From NCBI GenBank assembly GCA_951812755.1, contig OX638329.1, forward strand, positions 4,720,522 to 4,784,521: DNA of 64,000 bases, written 5' to 3'. The notes below the pieces were generated by a model. The model saw only the letters and a list, made by a program, of their open reading frames with translations, did not search any database and had not been told where the DNA came from. The number at the start of each line of letters is the position of its first letter. The stretch's first letter is position 1. The translations under genes were made by a program, and so were the position numbers. This DNA is from an uncultured Latescibacterota bacterium. GTDB taxonomy: Bacteria > Latescibacterota > UBA2968. Shown in pieces: positions 34,935 through 42,881 of the stretch.

Positions 34935-36188
34935 ATGTCCATTCTCAAACGTATATCACTCTGTTCCCTATTCGCATCACTACTTTTTCTTCCCTCGTTT
35001 GCACAACACTTTTTAGGCGCATTTTCAGGAGCGGTACTCCAGGTGGATACGCAGATCGAAAATCCTGTACAAAACAACAATGTGCAAACCCTTCCCGAAC
35101 AAAAGGCGGGGGATACGATCCAGTTTCAACTTTTCGTACCAGCAGGTGCGGGTCAATCTACCAATGGTTATACAGTGGAACTCGATCTGCCGGGCAAGAC
35201 ATTTTCCAGCTATATCGGAAATGTATCAGGCATGGATTGGACAGGAGGAGTGCTGATAAGCACCGGCTCTACAAAGCTGTCCGCGTTATTTCCCACGGGT
35301 ACTTCTGTACCCTCAACGGGTTATTTAGGGCAGCTTGATTTGCAAGTGACGAGGTCGCTTGAAGGCGGTGCGACACTGATCGTCAAAAGCTTTCAAATGA
35401 CCAGTGGGAGCGATGTTGACGTATTAGATGTATCCAATGCGATCATCACCTTTCCAGCAACTGGCCCCGGTGATTTTGATGGCAATGGAAACGTAAATTT
35501 GGCGGATTTTCTACTCTTTGTCGCAGTTTTTAACAAGACATCGTCGGATGTGGGATTTGATGCACGGATGGATTTTGATGGCAATGAAATCGTAAATTTG
35601 GCGGATTTTCTGGCGTTTGTAGAAGTGTTTGACACAACGTATTCTACAGGTGGCGGGCAAGGCGGTCCCGACAGTAATGTTATACCGCCCCCACCTGACA
35701 ATGCACGGTATTGGTGGGATACTTCTATTCAAGAATATAGAATCACCTGGGATCCTACTCCTAACGCAACTTCTTATCGGGTATATTACGACAGTGCGAG
35801 TTTCTTTAATGTTAGTTGCCCAGGGGGCTGCAGGCGAATAGCTAATGTAAGTGACACAACCACTGCTCACCTTAGTAGTCATGGCACAATAGGATACTGG
35901 GTACGGGCCTGCAATGACGCAGGCTGTTCAAACTATGTGAGAACATCCTATGTTAGAGCATCGAAGGTTGGAGGGTACCCTCTACCAACAACAATCATCC
36001 GACAGAGTGCTTTTGATCATCTCACTGGGATCACCTACGCCAATGGCAGGTTCTATGTGGTCGATAGTAGAAGGGACAAGGTGTATGCGTATATGAGTTC
36101 TGGGCAACGCGATGCAATTTCCGACTTCAACCTGTCTCCCGACAATCGGACACCTAGTGCATCGTGGCGTAAGTCTTGCGACATATAG
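34935..36188 (+). CDS. Secreted cohesin-like/dockerin-like/FN3 protein, 3' end interrupted by a MITE
   Basis: 417 residues as it stands. Signal peptide (MSILKRISLCSLFASLLFLP, ending SFAQ), a beta-sandwich (about 40-165, QLFVPAGAGQSTNGYTVELD, GYLGQLDLQVTRSLEGGATL) that looks cohesin-like, two EF-hand-like loops (DFDGNGNVNLADFLLFVAVF and a second), an FN3 domain (YRITWDPTPNATSYRVYY), then the first propeller repeat (GITYANGRFYVVDSRRDKVY). At 36158 a 128-bp element breaks the frame and adds PSASWRKSCDI before a stop. GGAG eight bases upstream supports ATG 34935 over 34902. Removing the element restores a 562-residue frame. Confidence 0.8.
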   Translation: MSILKRISLCSLFASLLFLPSFAQHFLGAFSGAVLQVDTQIENPVQNNNVQTLPEQKAGDTIQFQLFVPAGAGQSTNGYTVELDLPGKTFSSYIGNVSGMDWTGGVLISTGSTKLSALFPTGTSVPSTGYLGQLDLQVTRSLEGGATLIVKSFQMTSGSDVDVLDVSNAIITFPATGPGDFDGNGNVNLADFLLFVAVFNKTSSDVGFDARMDFDGNEIVNLADFLAFVEVFDTTYSTGGGQGGPDSNVIPPPPDNARYWWDTSIQEYRITWDPTPNATSYRVYYDSASFFNVSCPGGCRRIANVSDTTTAHLSSHGTIGYWVRACNDAGCSNYVRTSYVRASKVGGYPLPTTIIRQSAFDHLTGITYANGRFYVVDSRRDKVYAYMSSGQRDAISDFNLSPDNRTPSASWRKSCDI

Positions 36189-36285
36189 AAGTGAACATCA
36201 AAACCTTCTGGATTGCGGCTTAAACCATGCCGCAATGACAACCGCAAGTCAAATTGATATGACCAGTTTCTTTTGCCGAGATGCA
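36158..36285. mobile_element. 128-bp MITE inserted in a coding sequence, CTAG target duplication
   Basis: The ends TGCATC and GATGCA are inverse repeats, with weaker matching over about 15 bases. CTAG at 36154-36157 and 36286-36289 flanks it. Excising element plus one CTAG joins ...GACACCTAG to GGGGATCACC, giving PDNRTPRGITYAND in frame. The interior carries an R2 hairpin (ATTGCGGC 36212-36219, GCCGCAAT 36229-36236). There is no coding capacity, so mobilisation would need a transposase elsewhere in the genome. Confidence 0.8.
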
Positions 36286-36289
36286 CTAG

Positions 36290-36755
36290 GGGGATCACCT
36301 ACGCTAATGATAGGTTCTATGTGGTCAATAGTAGCACGGACAAGGTATATGCGCATATGAGTTCTGGGCAACGCGATACAGCTTCCGACTTCAACCTATC
36401 TTCCGACAATGGGACACCTACAGGGATCACCTACGCCAATGACAGGTTCTATGTGGTCGATAGTAGAAGGGACAAGGTATATGCGTATATGAGTTCTGGA
36501 CAACGCGATACAGCTTCCGATTTCAACCTATCTTCCGACAATGTGTTGGCTCAAGGGATCATCTACGCCAATGACAGGTTCTATGTGGCTGATAGTCACC
36601 GATTCAAAGTATATGCGTATATGAGTTCTGGACAGCGCGATGTAGCTTCTGACTTCAACCTGTCTCCCGACAATGGATATCCTAGTGGGATTACCTACGC
36701 CAATGGCAAATTCTACCTGCTTGTGCCTAGTATAGTATATGTGGTCGATCCCTAA
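36290..36755 (+). pseudogene. Displaced 3' part of the interrupted secreted protein (beta-propeller repeats)
   Basis: Continues the gene at 34935 in the same frame after the MITE. It encodes four 40-residue units of the form GITYANDRFYVVDSRRDKVY, AYMSSGQRDTASDFNLSSDN, which look like blades of an NHL/YVTN-type beta-propeller; a fifth unit lies before the insertion. It ends YVVDP with TAA at 36753-36755. Without its signal peptide this part cannot be exported. The TAA is also the first three bases of an R1 repeat. Confidence 0.75.
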
Positions 36756-37012
36756 GAAGCTGTTTTAAAATTAATACCTGATGTTACGCATGTCAGGCGT
36801 TTTGTCATGCTGAGCGTAGCCGAAGCATCTTTTCCACCTGAGTTGGTAAGAGATGAACTGGCCTGAGGATGGTGTACAACGAGCCGCTTTTCAGGCTCGT
36901 TCACCGGCCAGTTGTACCCCGCTCCTTCGACTCCGCTGCGCTCCGCTCAGAATGACAGGGCAATAGCGCATAGCCGAGAAGGGGCAAAATGAGTTTTAAA
37001 ACAGTCTCTAAG
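36753..37012. repeat. Dispersed repeat R1, copy d, with nested hairpins
   Basis: It starts TAAGAAGCTGTTTTAAAA and ends TTTTAAAACAGTCTCT, giving an inverted CTGTTTTAAAA at the borders. The core TTCGACTCCGCTGCGCTCCG matches the other copies. An insertion at 36856-36913 forms nested stems, AACTGGCC/GGCCAGTT enclosing AACGAGCC/GGCTCGTT. The 651-base interval 36756-37406 holds this repeat, the relic at 37025 and about 200 AT-rich bases upstream of the next gene in which I see nothing clear. Confidence 0.7.
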
Positions 37013-37024
37013 GAGGGTTCTCAC

Positions 37025-37205
37025 ATGAAAAAGGCCCTATTGTTCAACCTCATCCTCTCTATCTTGTTCGTGCAGAAAAGTCTCGCCCAAGACCATACCC
37101 GTTTGAGTTTGCCCGACGGCGCAATATGATCTGGATAGCGATGGCACCATCGGATTTGGCGATTTTCTGATCTTTGTGGATGCCTTCGGCAAAGAAAAGG
37201 CATAG
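37025..37205 (+). pseudogene. Fossil of a secreted dockerin-type gene: start joined to its end
   Basis: AAGGAGG precedes an ATG at 37025 encoding a signal peptide (KKALLFNLILSILFVQKSLA) and LSLPDGAI before TGA at 37127. In another frame the DNA goes straight into YDLDSDGTIGFGDFLIFVDA, FGKEKA and TAG at 37205. The start resembles the WD40 gene's signal peptide, LPDGAI its VPDGAIARLGKG segment, and the end its EF-hand tail. So an internal deletion removed nearly the whole coding region of a paralogue. Two segments, out of frame: not functional. Confidence 0.75.
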
Positions 37206-37406
37206 AAGATATGCGCCATGATTTGCGCCCTCTATTTGGCAAAGTCGCAGTCTGAGACTGCTGGCAATTTGATACAAAGGAGGACGCCTGAGCGGGTACC
37301 TGCGGTCACCAACAAGGGGGTTGATCTCTGTATTTTTGTATAGTATTTCTACTTTATATCACATAACTTGAGTTATATAAATTGATAATTTTTTGAGAAT
37401 CGGTTG

Positions 37407-38855
37407 ATGCGCTTATTTTTATTTTTTCTTCCTTTGTGTGTCTTTGTCTTCTGTCAGTTGAGCACCCCCAAGAACGCGCATACTTCAACTTCGGAGGCTA
37501 AAATTGATAGTCTTTACAAGCACGATCCCTACGATATATCGCAAGCCGAAGTTACCGACAGTACGGATGTCTATGTTACAAAAACTTCAAAAGTGAAATA
37601 TCTCTTGCGATTCCCCCGGTATATCCTGGTGATGATGGTCTATCCTTTGGAGAAATTCGCCCTTCAAGTAGAGTATGCCAAACTATGGGTTCGCTACTAT
37701 AAATTTTTCACTAATAAAACGGGTACATTTGGTCTTTTCCCGCACGGGCAATTGGGAGGAGAAACGGGTACAGGGGTTGGAGCGCGTCTTTTTCACACCA
37801 ATATCCTGGGGCGTGAAAATACAATCACAGCGCACTATATCTATTCAGGTGGACAGGGACAATTTTGCGAAGGTCTGTATATTGACCCCAATCTATTGGA
37901 TACGGGGCTTATTTGGAAAATTCAGGGTGGATATTTGCAAACCAAAAATAAAAATGCCAATATAAACGGCGCAATAAATGACGACGAATCGAGGCTTTTT
38001 GAACTCAAAAAAGTTGATGTTGAGACCTCTGTTGAATGGCGTTTGAAAACGGATGAGATCGCGTCTTTTGCGCCGCAATTTAAAATGGTGGGCAGGATTG
38101 GATTTTCGCAGCGCGATTTTATGCCTGTATTGGGTGGATTACAACCGCTTTCCGACCCGGGATCATCACCACAGGCACGCCTGCTTAAAGGGTTGGGTAC
38201 AATATTTAAATTTTATCGCTTTGGACTTCGGGTAATGTATGATGACCGCGATTATAAAAAACCTGTTCGCCAGCTTTCTCATCCCCCCAATTATCGATTT
38301 CCAGGCAGGATAGTTACACAATTTGGAGATCAGTTTTATTTTGCAAGAGATATTGGATATCCCGAACGCGGTGGATTTATCACCTTAGAAGGCGACTGGG
38401 TGACAGGTCCTGATCGCATTGCGTTCTACAAGATACGCGCCGAAGCTGCCCGTTATATCACGCTGTTCTGGAAAAACCGAATTCTGGTTCTGCACGCACG
38501 GATGGATAAAGTGCGGTCAGTGGGGGATGGATTTGTTCCTTATACCGAGTTGATCCAATTGGGTGGTAATGAATCGGCACGCGGATACACACGCGGTTAT
38601 TTTCGCGGACAGGGAGCATTGCAATTTAATGTGGAGTATCGATATCCAATATGGGATTATTCGAATGTGTTTTTGTTTTGGGATGAAGGTCAAATTTTCG
38701 ACCATTTTGGCGATTTGAGGTGGGGAGGGTTCCATTCTTCATGGGGCGGCGGTATTGCATTTCGCACGGAGACCGATTTGCTCGGCAAAATCAAAATTGG
38801 GCATAGTACTGCCAATCGTTTCCTCATCGGATTTACGATGAGTCAGGCATTTTAG
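37407..38855 (+). CDS. Omp85/BamA-type outer-membrane beta-barrel protein
   Basis: 482 residues with a signal peptide (MRLFLFFLPLCVFVFCQLST). After about 110 residues the sequence is a 16-strand-like barrel of the bacterial surface antigen (D15) class; GGNESARGYTRGYFRGQGAL contains the conserved RGY/F loop-6 motif, and the end is IGFTMSQAF with a terminal Phe for barrel assembly. No POTRA domain is evident, so it differs from BamA proper. ATG 37407 is preferred to TTG 37404. It opens a same-strand run of envelope genes. Role unknown. Confidence 0.82.
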   Translation: MRLFLFFLPLCVFVFCQLSTPKNAHTSTSEAKIDSLYKHDPYDISQAEVTDSTDVYVTKTSKVKYLLRFPRYILVMMVYPLEKFALQVEYAKLWVRYYKFFTNKTGTFGLFPHGQLGGETGTGVGARLFHTNILGRENTITAHYIYSGGQGQFCEGLYIDPNLLDTGLIWKIQGGYLQTKNKNANINGAINDDESRLFELKKVDVETSVEWRLKTDEIASFAPQFKMVGRIGFSQRDFMPVLGGLQPLSDPGSSPQARLLKGLGTIFKFYRFGLRVMYDDRDYKKPVRQLSHPPNYRFPGRIVTQFGDQFYFARDIGYPERGGFITLEGDWVTGPDRIAFYKIRAEAARYITLFWKNRILVLHARMDKVRSVGDGFVPYTELIQLGGNESARGYTRGYFRGQGALQFNVEYRYPIWDYSNVFLFWDEGQIFDHFGDLRWGGFHSSWGGGIAFRTETDLLGKIKIGHSTANRFLIGFTMSQAF

Positions 38856-38878
38856 AAGACGCAGAGAAGACATTCTTT

Positions 38879-40558
38879 ATGAAAAAGGATTTAAATAAAT
38901 TGTGGGTATGGGTGCTTATGGCCTGTATTGCTGCCGAGGTTAAAGCGGCTGACCGCCATTTATCAACTGCGCCAATCAAGTGGTTTGATCCCGATAATCG
39001 CAGTATTGCTCAACCCAAAGTAATTAAAAGGAATCTGATATGGGACATGGTCGATCACTCTTTTGTTTATCCAATGACGAAGAAACTGGATTTGGGACGG
39101 AGTGCGCGGCGGGTCGGAAATATTCTGAATATTGCGCCACCTCGTCAGGCAGATAATATCAATGTGCTGGATGAAGTACCCAATTCATCGTGGTACACGA
39201 ATCGGCATTTTCTTGTGCGGATGGATGCTGCGGCGTTGACCAAAGGACCGGGGTACGCGCATCCAGATACGAGCGGTTCATGGGAGATTATATCGGGAAA
39301 TTTTGAGGGCCAGGTGCCTGGGTTTACGATTCAGGACGCAAAAGGAGATACTTATTTTTTAAAGTTTGACGCCAAAGGTTATGAGGAACTGGCGACAACT
39401 GCTGAGGTTGTATCGACAAAAATTCTGTATGCTGCGGGCTATCATGTGCCGCAAAATTCCGTTGTTTTTTTTCGCGCCGAATGGCTTACTATCGGTCCTG
39501 AAGCGGAGGTGGTTGATGGTGAGGGAAGGCGCAGGTCCATGACAGATGCAGACTTGCAAAATGTACTGTCTTCTATTGAAAAGCAAGCTAACGGGCATAT
39601 CCGGTGCCTGGCAAGCAAGAGATTAACGGGTATTCCTCTCGGTGTTTTTGATTTTCACAGTCGGCGGAAAGACGATCCCAATGATCGCGTGAAACACCAG
39701 CATCGAAGGGAGTTACGAGGGTTGCGAGCGATCTCTTCGTGGATCAATGATGTAGATCGACGTGCGGCCAACACCCTGAATATGTTTGTGACTGATGAAC
39801 AGGGACGTCAATATATCAAACATTATTTGATCGATATGGACGCGACTTTGGGTAGTCGTTCGGTGCGGCCTCACACGCCCAGATCAGGAAATGAGTATTT
39901 TGTCGATTTTCGCTATATTGTCCCATCAGTTTTGGGGCTGGGGCTGTATCGAAAGGCGTGGGAAGATGCAGAGCCTATACATTTTCCATCAATTGGTTAT
40001 TTGGAGAGCGATGTATTTTCGCCCAGGCGGTGGGTTACCAATTATCCCAATCCGGCTTTTCAGCGGTGTACAAATCGCGACGGGTACTGGGGGGCAAAAA
40101 TCGCAATGGCGTTTAGCGATGCGGATTTGGCAGCTATTGTGAAGACAGGGCATTTGAGCGACAAGAAGTCTGAAGAGAGACTCATTCAACTTTTGATCGC
40201 ACGCCGCGATAAGGTGGGCGATTACTGGTTCCGACGCATAAATCCACTGGATCGCTTTTGGATTGATAGACGAGGATTGCATTTTGAGGATCTGGCGATT
40301 GTGGGAAATCTGGCTACTGAAGTAGAGACCCGGTATTTTTATCAATTTTTGAGTCGCGATGGAAAGGCACAGGGTGCTGTGCATCAACTCGATACGTCAG
40401 GGCACATACCCATACCACGCGATTTGCCGGATGGACAATATTACGGGATAGAGATTCGGACCGTGAGGTCTGGATGGGCAGATAAGTACGTTCGGGTTTA
40501 TTTTTTTGTTTGGAATGTCGGACTATATCAGATTGTACGGGTTGATCGGCAGGAGTAG
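38879..40558 (+). CDS. Exported protein with kinase-like (HipA/PI-kinase-like) residues
   Basis: 559 residues, signal peptide at 1-23 (ending VKAAD). No family name comes to mind, though I recall similar hypothetical proteins in other phyla. Kinase-like features appear in the expected order: FLKFDAKG with Lys162, TAEVVSTKIL with Glu176, NDVDRRAANTLNMFV giving a D293-x4-N298 catalytic pattern, and HYLIDMDATLGS at 316-325 in the place of a DFG motif. Hence it may be a periplasmic phosphotransferase. The C-terminal 80 residues look like a beta domain. It lies 23 bases after the Omp85 gene and before the patatin gene. Confidence 0.7.
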   Translation: MKKDLNKLWVWVLMACIAAEVKAADRHLSTAPIKWFDPDNRSIAQPKVIKRNLIWDMVDHSFVYPMTKKLDLGRSARRVGNILNIAPPRQADNINVLDEVPNSSWYTNRHFLVRMDAAALTKGPGYAHPDTSGSWEIISGNFEGQVPGFTIQDAKGDTYFLKFDAKGYEELATTAEVVSTKILYAAGYHVPQNSVVFFRAEWLTIGPEAEVVDGEGRRRSMTDADLQNVLSSIEKQANGHIRCLASKRLTGIPLGVFDFHSRRKDDPNDRVKHQHRRELRGLRAISSWINDVDRRAANTLNMFVTDEQGRQYIKHYLIDMDATLGSRSVRPHTPRSGNEYFVDFRYIVPSVLGLGLYRKAWEDAEPIHFPSIGYLESDVFSPRRWVTNYPNPAFQRCTNRDGYWGAKIAMAFSDADLAAIVKTGHLSDKKSEERLIQLLIARRDKVGDYWFRRINPLDRFWIDRRGLHFEDLAIVGNLATEVETRYFYQFLSRDGKAQGAVHQLDTSGHIPIPRDLPDGQYYGIEIRTVRSGWADKYVRVYFFVWNVGLYQIVRVDRQE

Positions 40559-40587
40559 TTTCAATTCTTTCAAAGGCCGAGAATCAG

Positions 40588-42819
40588 ATGACAGGCAAAA
40601 AATTATACGCAACAAAATGCGGGATAGTTCAAAGCCTATTTGTTTTTGTCTTCTGTTTCGGTTTTGCCTTGTCTGTCACGCTGCCTTCTTTTGCAACACA
40701 GAGACCCCGAGTCGCACTCGTGCTGAGTGGAGGAGGCGCGCGTGGTGGGGCACACATCGGCGTATTGCGCGTGCTCGAGCGCGAAGGCATACCCATTGAT
40801 TTGGTCGTGGGCGTGAGTTATGGCGCTCTGGTGGGAGGACTGTACGCTGCCGGATATTCTGTTGATAATGTCGAACGCATTATTGTGGGAACAGATTGGT
40901 GGGAAATAACCAACAATAGCCCCAACCGCCGTCTGTCGAATTTGAATCGCAAACCAATAGCTGATCGCCAGATGCTTGCATTGCGCCTCGATAAACTGAA
41001 CCTGAAATTGCCCTATGGGGTTTTTGCCGGACAAAAAATTCAGCATTTTCTCAATCAATTGACCCTTGGCGCAATTTATCGGGCGAGAAACGATTTTGAT
41101 CGGCTGTCAACGCCTTTTCGCGCAATAGCAACAGATATTTTATCTGGCGAACAGGTCGTGATTAAAAATGGCTCGCTCGGCACGGCAATCAGAGCAAGTA
41201 TTTCTGTCCCAGGGGTATTTGCCCCGATAAGTACAGAACAAACCCATCTCGTTGATGGCGGCATTGTCAATAATCTGCCTGTAGATGTCGCATTAGACGC
41301 TGGTGCTGATTTTGTTATTGCCGTGGATTGTGCCACGCCTTTGCGCACCCAAAAGCACGAAATTGAAGATATCATCGACGTCATAGATCAAGCTGTTAGT
41401 TTTCGAATTGAAGAAAAAAAAGTCGCCAATCGAAAACGCGCCCATGTGCTGATAACCCCTGATTTAAAAAAATTTGATGGCGGCGATTTTAATCTGTCAT
41501 ATACCTTAATCCCAATTGGCGAAAAAGAAGCCGAAAAACATCTAAATGCAATCTGGAAGGCCCTGCAAACGCTCGGAATTTCAAAACGCGTTGAAAAGTC
41601 GAGACCGTCAATATTACCAGATGATTTTGATTTCAGAACCTGGGTAGATATACCATCGGATATTGTAATTGACCGGGTGCGAATTGAGGGTTTAGAGCGC
41701 TATTCACAAGAGGTATTTACATCGCGATTGGAAAAGTTCGTCAACAAACCGATATCGTTTCGGAAACTGGAAAACGAATCTGGCCGATTCTATGCGACCG
41801 GCTTATTTCAAACGGTAGATTACGAGGTCATCTACCACGAAGACTATACCGAATTGGTTTTTCAGGTACTTGAAAACCCCCCCAGTGAGTTGAAAATAGG
41901 ACTTCATTACGACAACGATTTTGGGGTTTCGGCAATGACCGAGTTTGCACATCAAAATGCTTATGGCCCCGTAGCAGAGTTTTATTTTCGCGGTCTGTTG
42001 GGCAATTTGAATTTTGCTGAAATGGATTTAATTTTTCGCTCATCCAGGCGCCTGGGTTTCCTCGGAGATATTCAAGGTTGGAATCAAGAGCGGTGGTATT
42101 TTCAAAATGGGCAACGCCAGGACACGTATAATGAAAAGCGTTTTCGCGCGCGATTGGGCATGCAGGTTTTGTTCCACAGTTGGGGAGGTTTCAAAGTGGG
42201 GTATCAAGTCGAGCATGTCCGCATTCGCGATGCGGACAGTTCAATAGGCAATGCGTCTAAAGATCTGCCCGCCTTGTGGTTATCCGCAGGTATTGACACC
42301 CGAGACGATGTGTTTTTGACAAGACACGGCGTCTATTTTCAAACGCAAGCAAAATGGGTCCATCGGACATTTTCACATAAGCAGGTGCAAACACAACTCG
42401 CGTACTTCGCCAGCCCCCATCCGCAATTGAGCGTGGGCCTCTGGTCTCAAGGAGGCTATATGACACAGTCCGCGCCGATTTATGAACACTTCGCATTAGG
42501 TGGTGCAGGGCACTTTAGTAACGCAGCATTGCGCGTTGTCGGTCTCAACCGAGATGAACTGAGAGTTCCCAGGTTCGTCTCGGCGGGCATTTCTATCTGG
42601 AGCCACAAGAAATTTTGGGGAGCCATACCGCTCAGTGCTGTTGGAATTTTCTATCAGGGCGGTCTGTACAACAATCCAGATCAGCCAAATACCCGTATTC
42701 ACGGTTTTGGTATTGGTGGTTATATCAGCACAACGTTTTTAGGCCCCATTCGCATTGATATTGTGAGCACAGAAAAAAAAGATATCGAGATTTATACCGC
42801 AGTCGGATATGCGTTTTGA
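40588..42819 (+). CDS. Patatin-like phospholipase with POTRA and Omp85 barrel (PlpD-like, type Vd)
   Basis: 743 residues. Signal peptide (about 1-37), patatin domain at 42-330 with oxyanion hole GGGARG at 48-53, nucleophile Ser77 in GVSYG and dyad Asp223 in VDGGIVNN. Then a single POTRA domain (IDRVRIEGLERYSQEVFTSR) and a barrel of about 300 residues ending VGYAF. The order patatin-POTRA-barrel matches Pseudomonas PlpD, a type Vd autotransporter whose lipase reaches the cell surface. The catalytic residues are intact. It stands between two genes for kinase-like proteins. Confidence 0.92.
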   Translation: MTGKKLYATKCGIVQSLFVFVFCFGFALSVTLPSFATQRPRVALVLSGGGARGGAHIGVLRVLEREGIPIDLVVGVSYGALVGGLYAAGYSVDNVERIIVGTDWWEITNNSPNRRLSNLNRKPIADRQMLALRLDKLNLKLPYGVFAGQKIQHFLNQLTLGAIYRARNDFDRLSTPFRAIATDILSGEQVVIKNGSLGTAIRASISVPGVFAPISTEQTHLVDGGIVNNLPVDVALDAGADFVIAVDCATPLRTQKHEIEDIIDVIDQAVSFRIEEKKVANRKRAHVLITPDLKKFDGGDFNLSYTLIPIGEKEAEKHLNAIWKALQTLGISKRVEKSRPSILPDDFDFRTWVDIPSDIVIDRVRIEGLERYSQEVFTSRLEKFVNKPISFRKLENESGRFYATGLFQTVDYEVIYHEDYTELVFQVLENPPSELKIGLHYDNDFGVSAMTEFAHQNAYGPVAEFYFRGLLGNLNFAEMDLIFRSSRRLGFLGDIQGWNQERWYFQNGQRQDTYNEKRFRARLGMQVLFHSWGGFKVGYQVEHVRIRDADSSIGNASKDLPALWLSAGIDTRDDVFLTRHGVYFQTQAKWVHRTFSHKQVQTQLAYFASPHPQLSVGLWSQGGYMTQSAPIYEHFALGGAGHFSNAALRVVGLNRDELRVPRFVSAGISIWSHKKFWGAIPLSAVGIFYQGGLYNNPDQPNTRIHGFGIGGYISTTFLGPIRIDIVSTEKKDIEIYTAVGYAF

Positions 42820-42881
42820 TGCGCTATAAAATTTCAGAGGCATCTGTCTTATCCCAATCACCATGAAACGAAAGGATAAAA

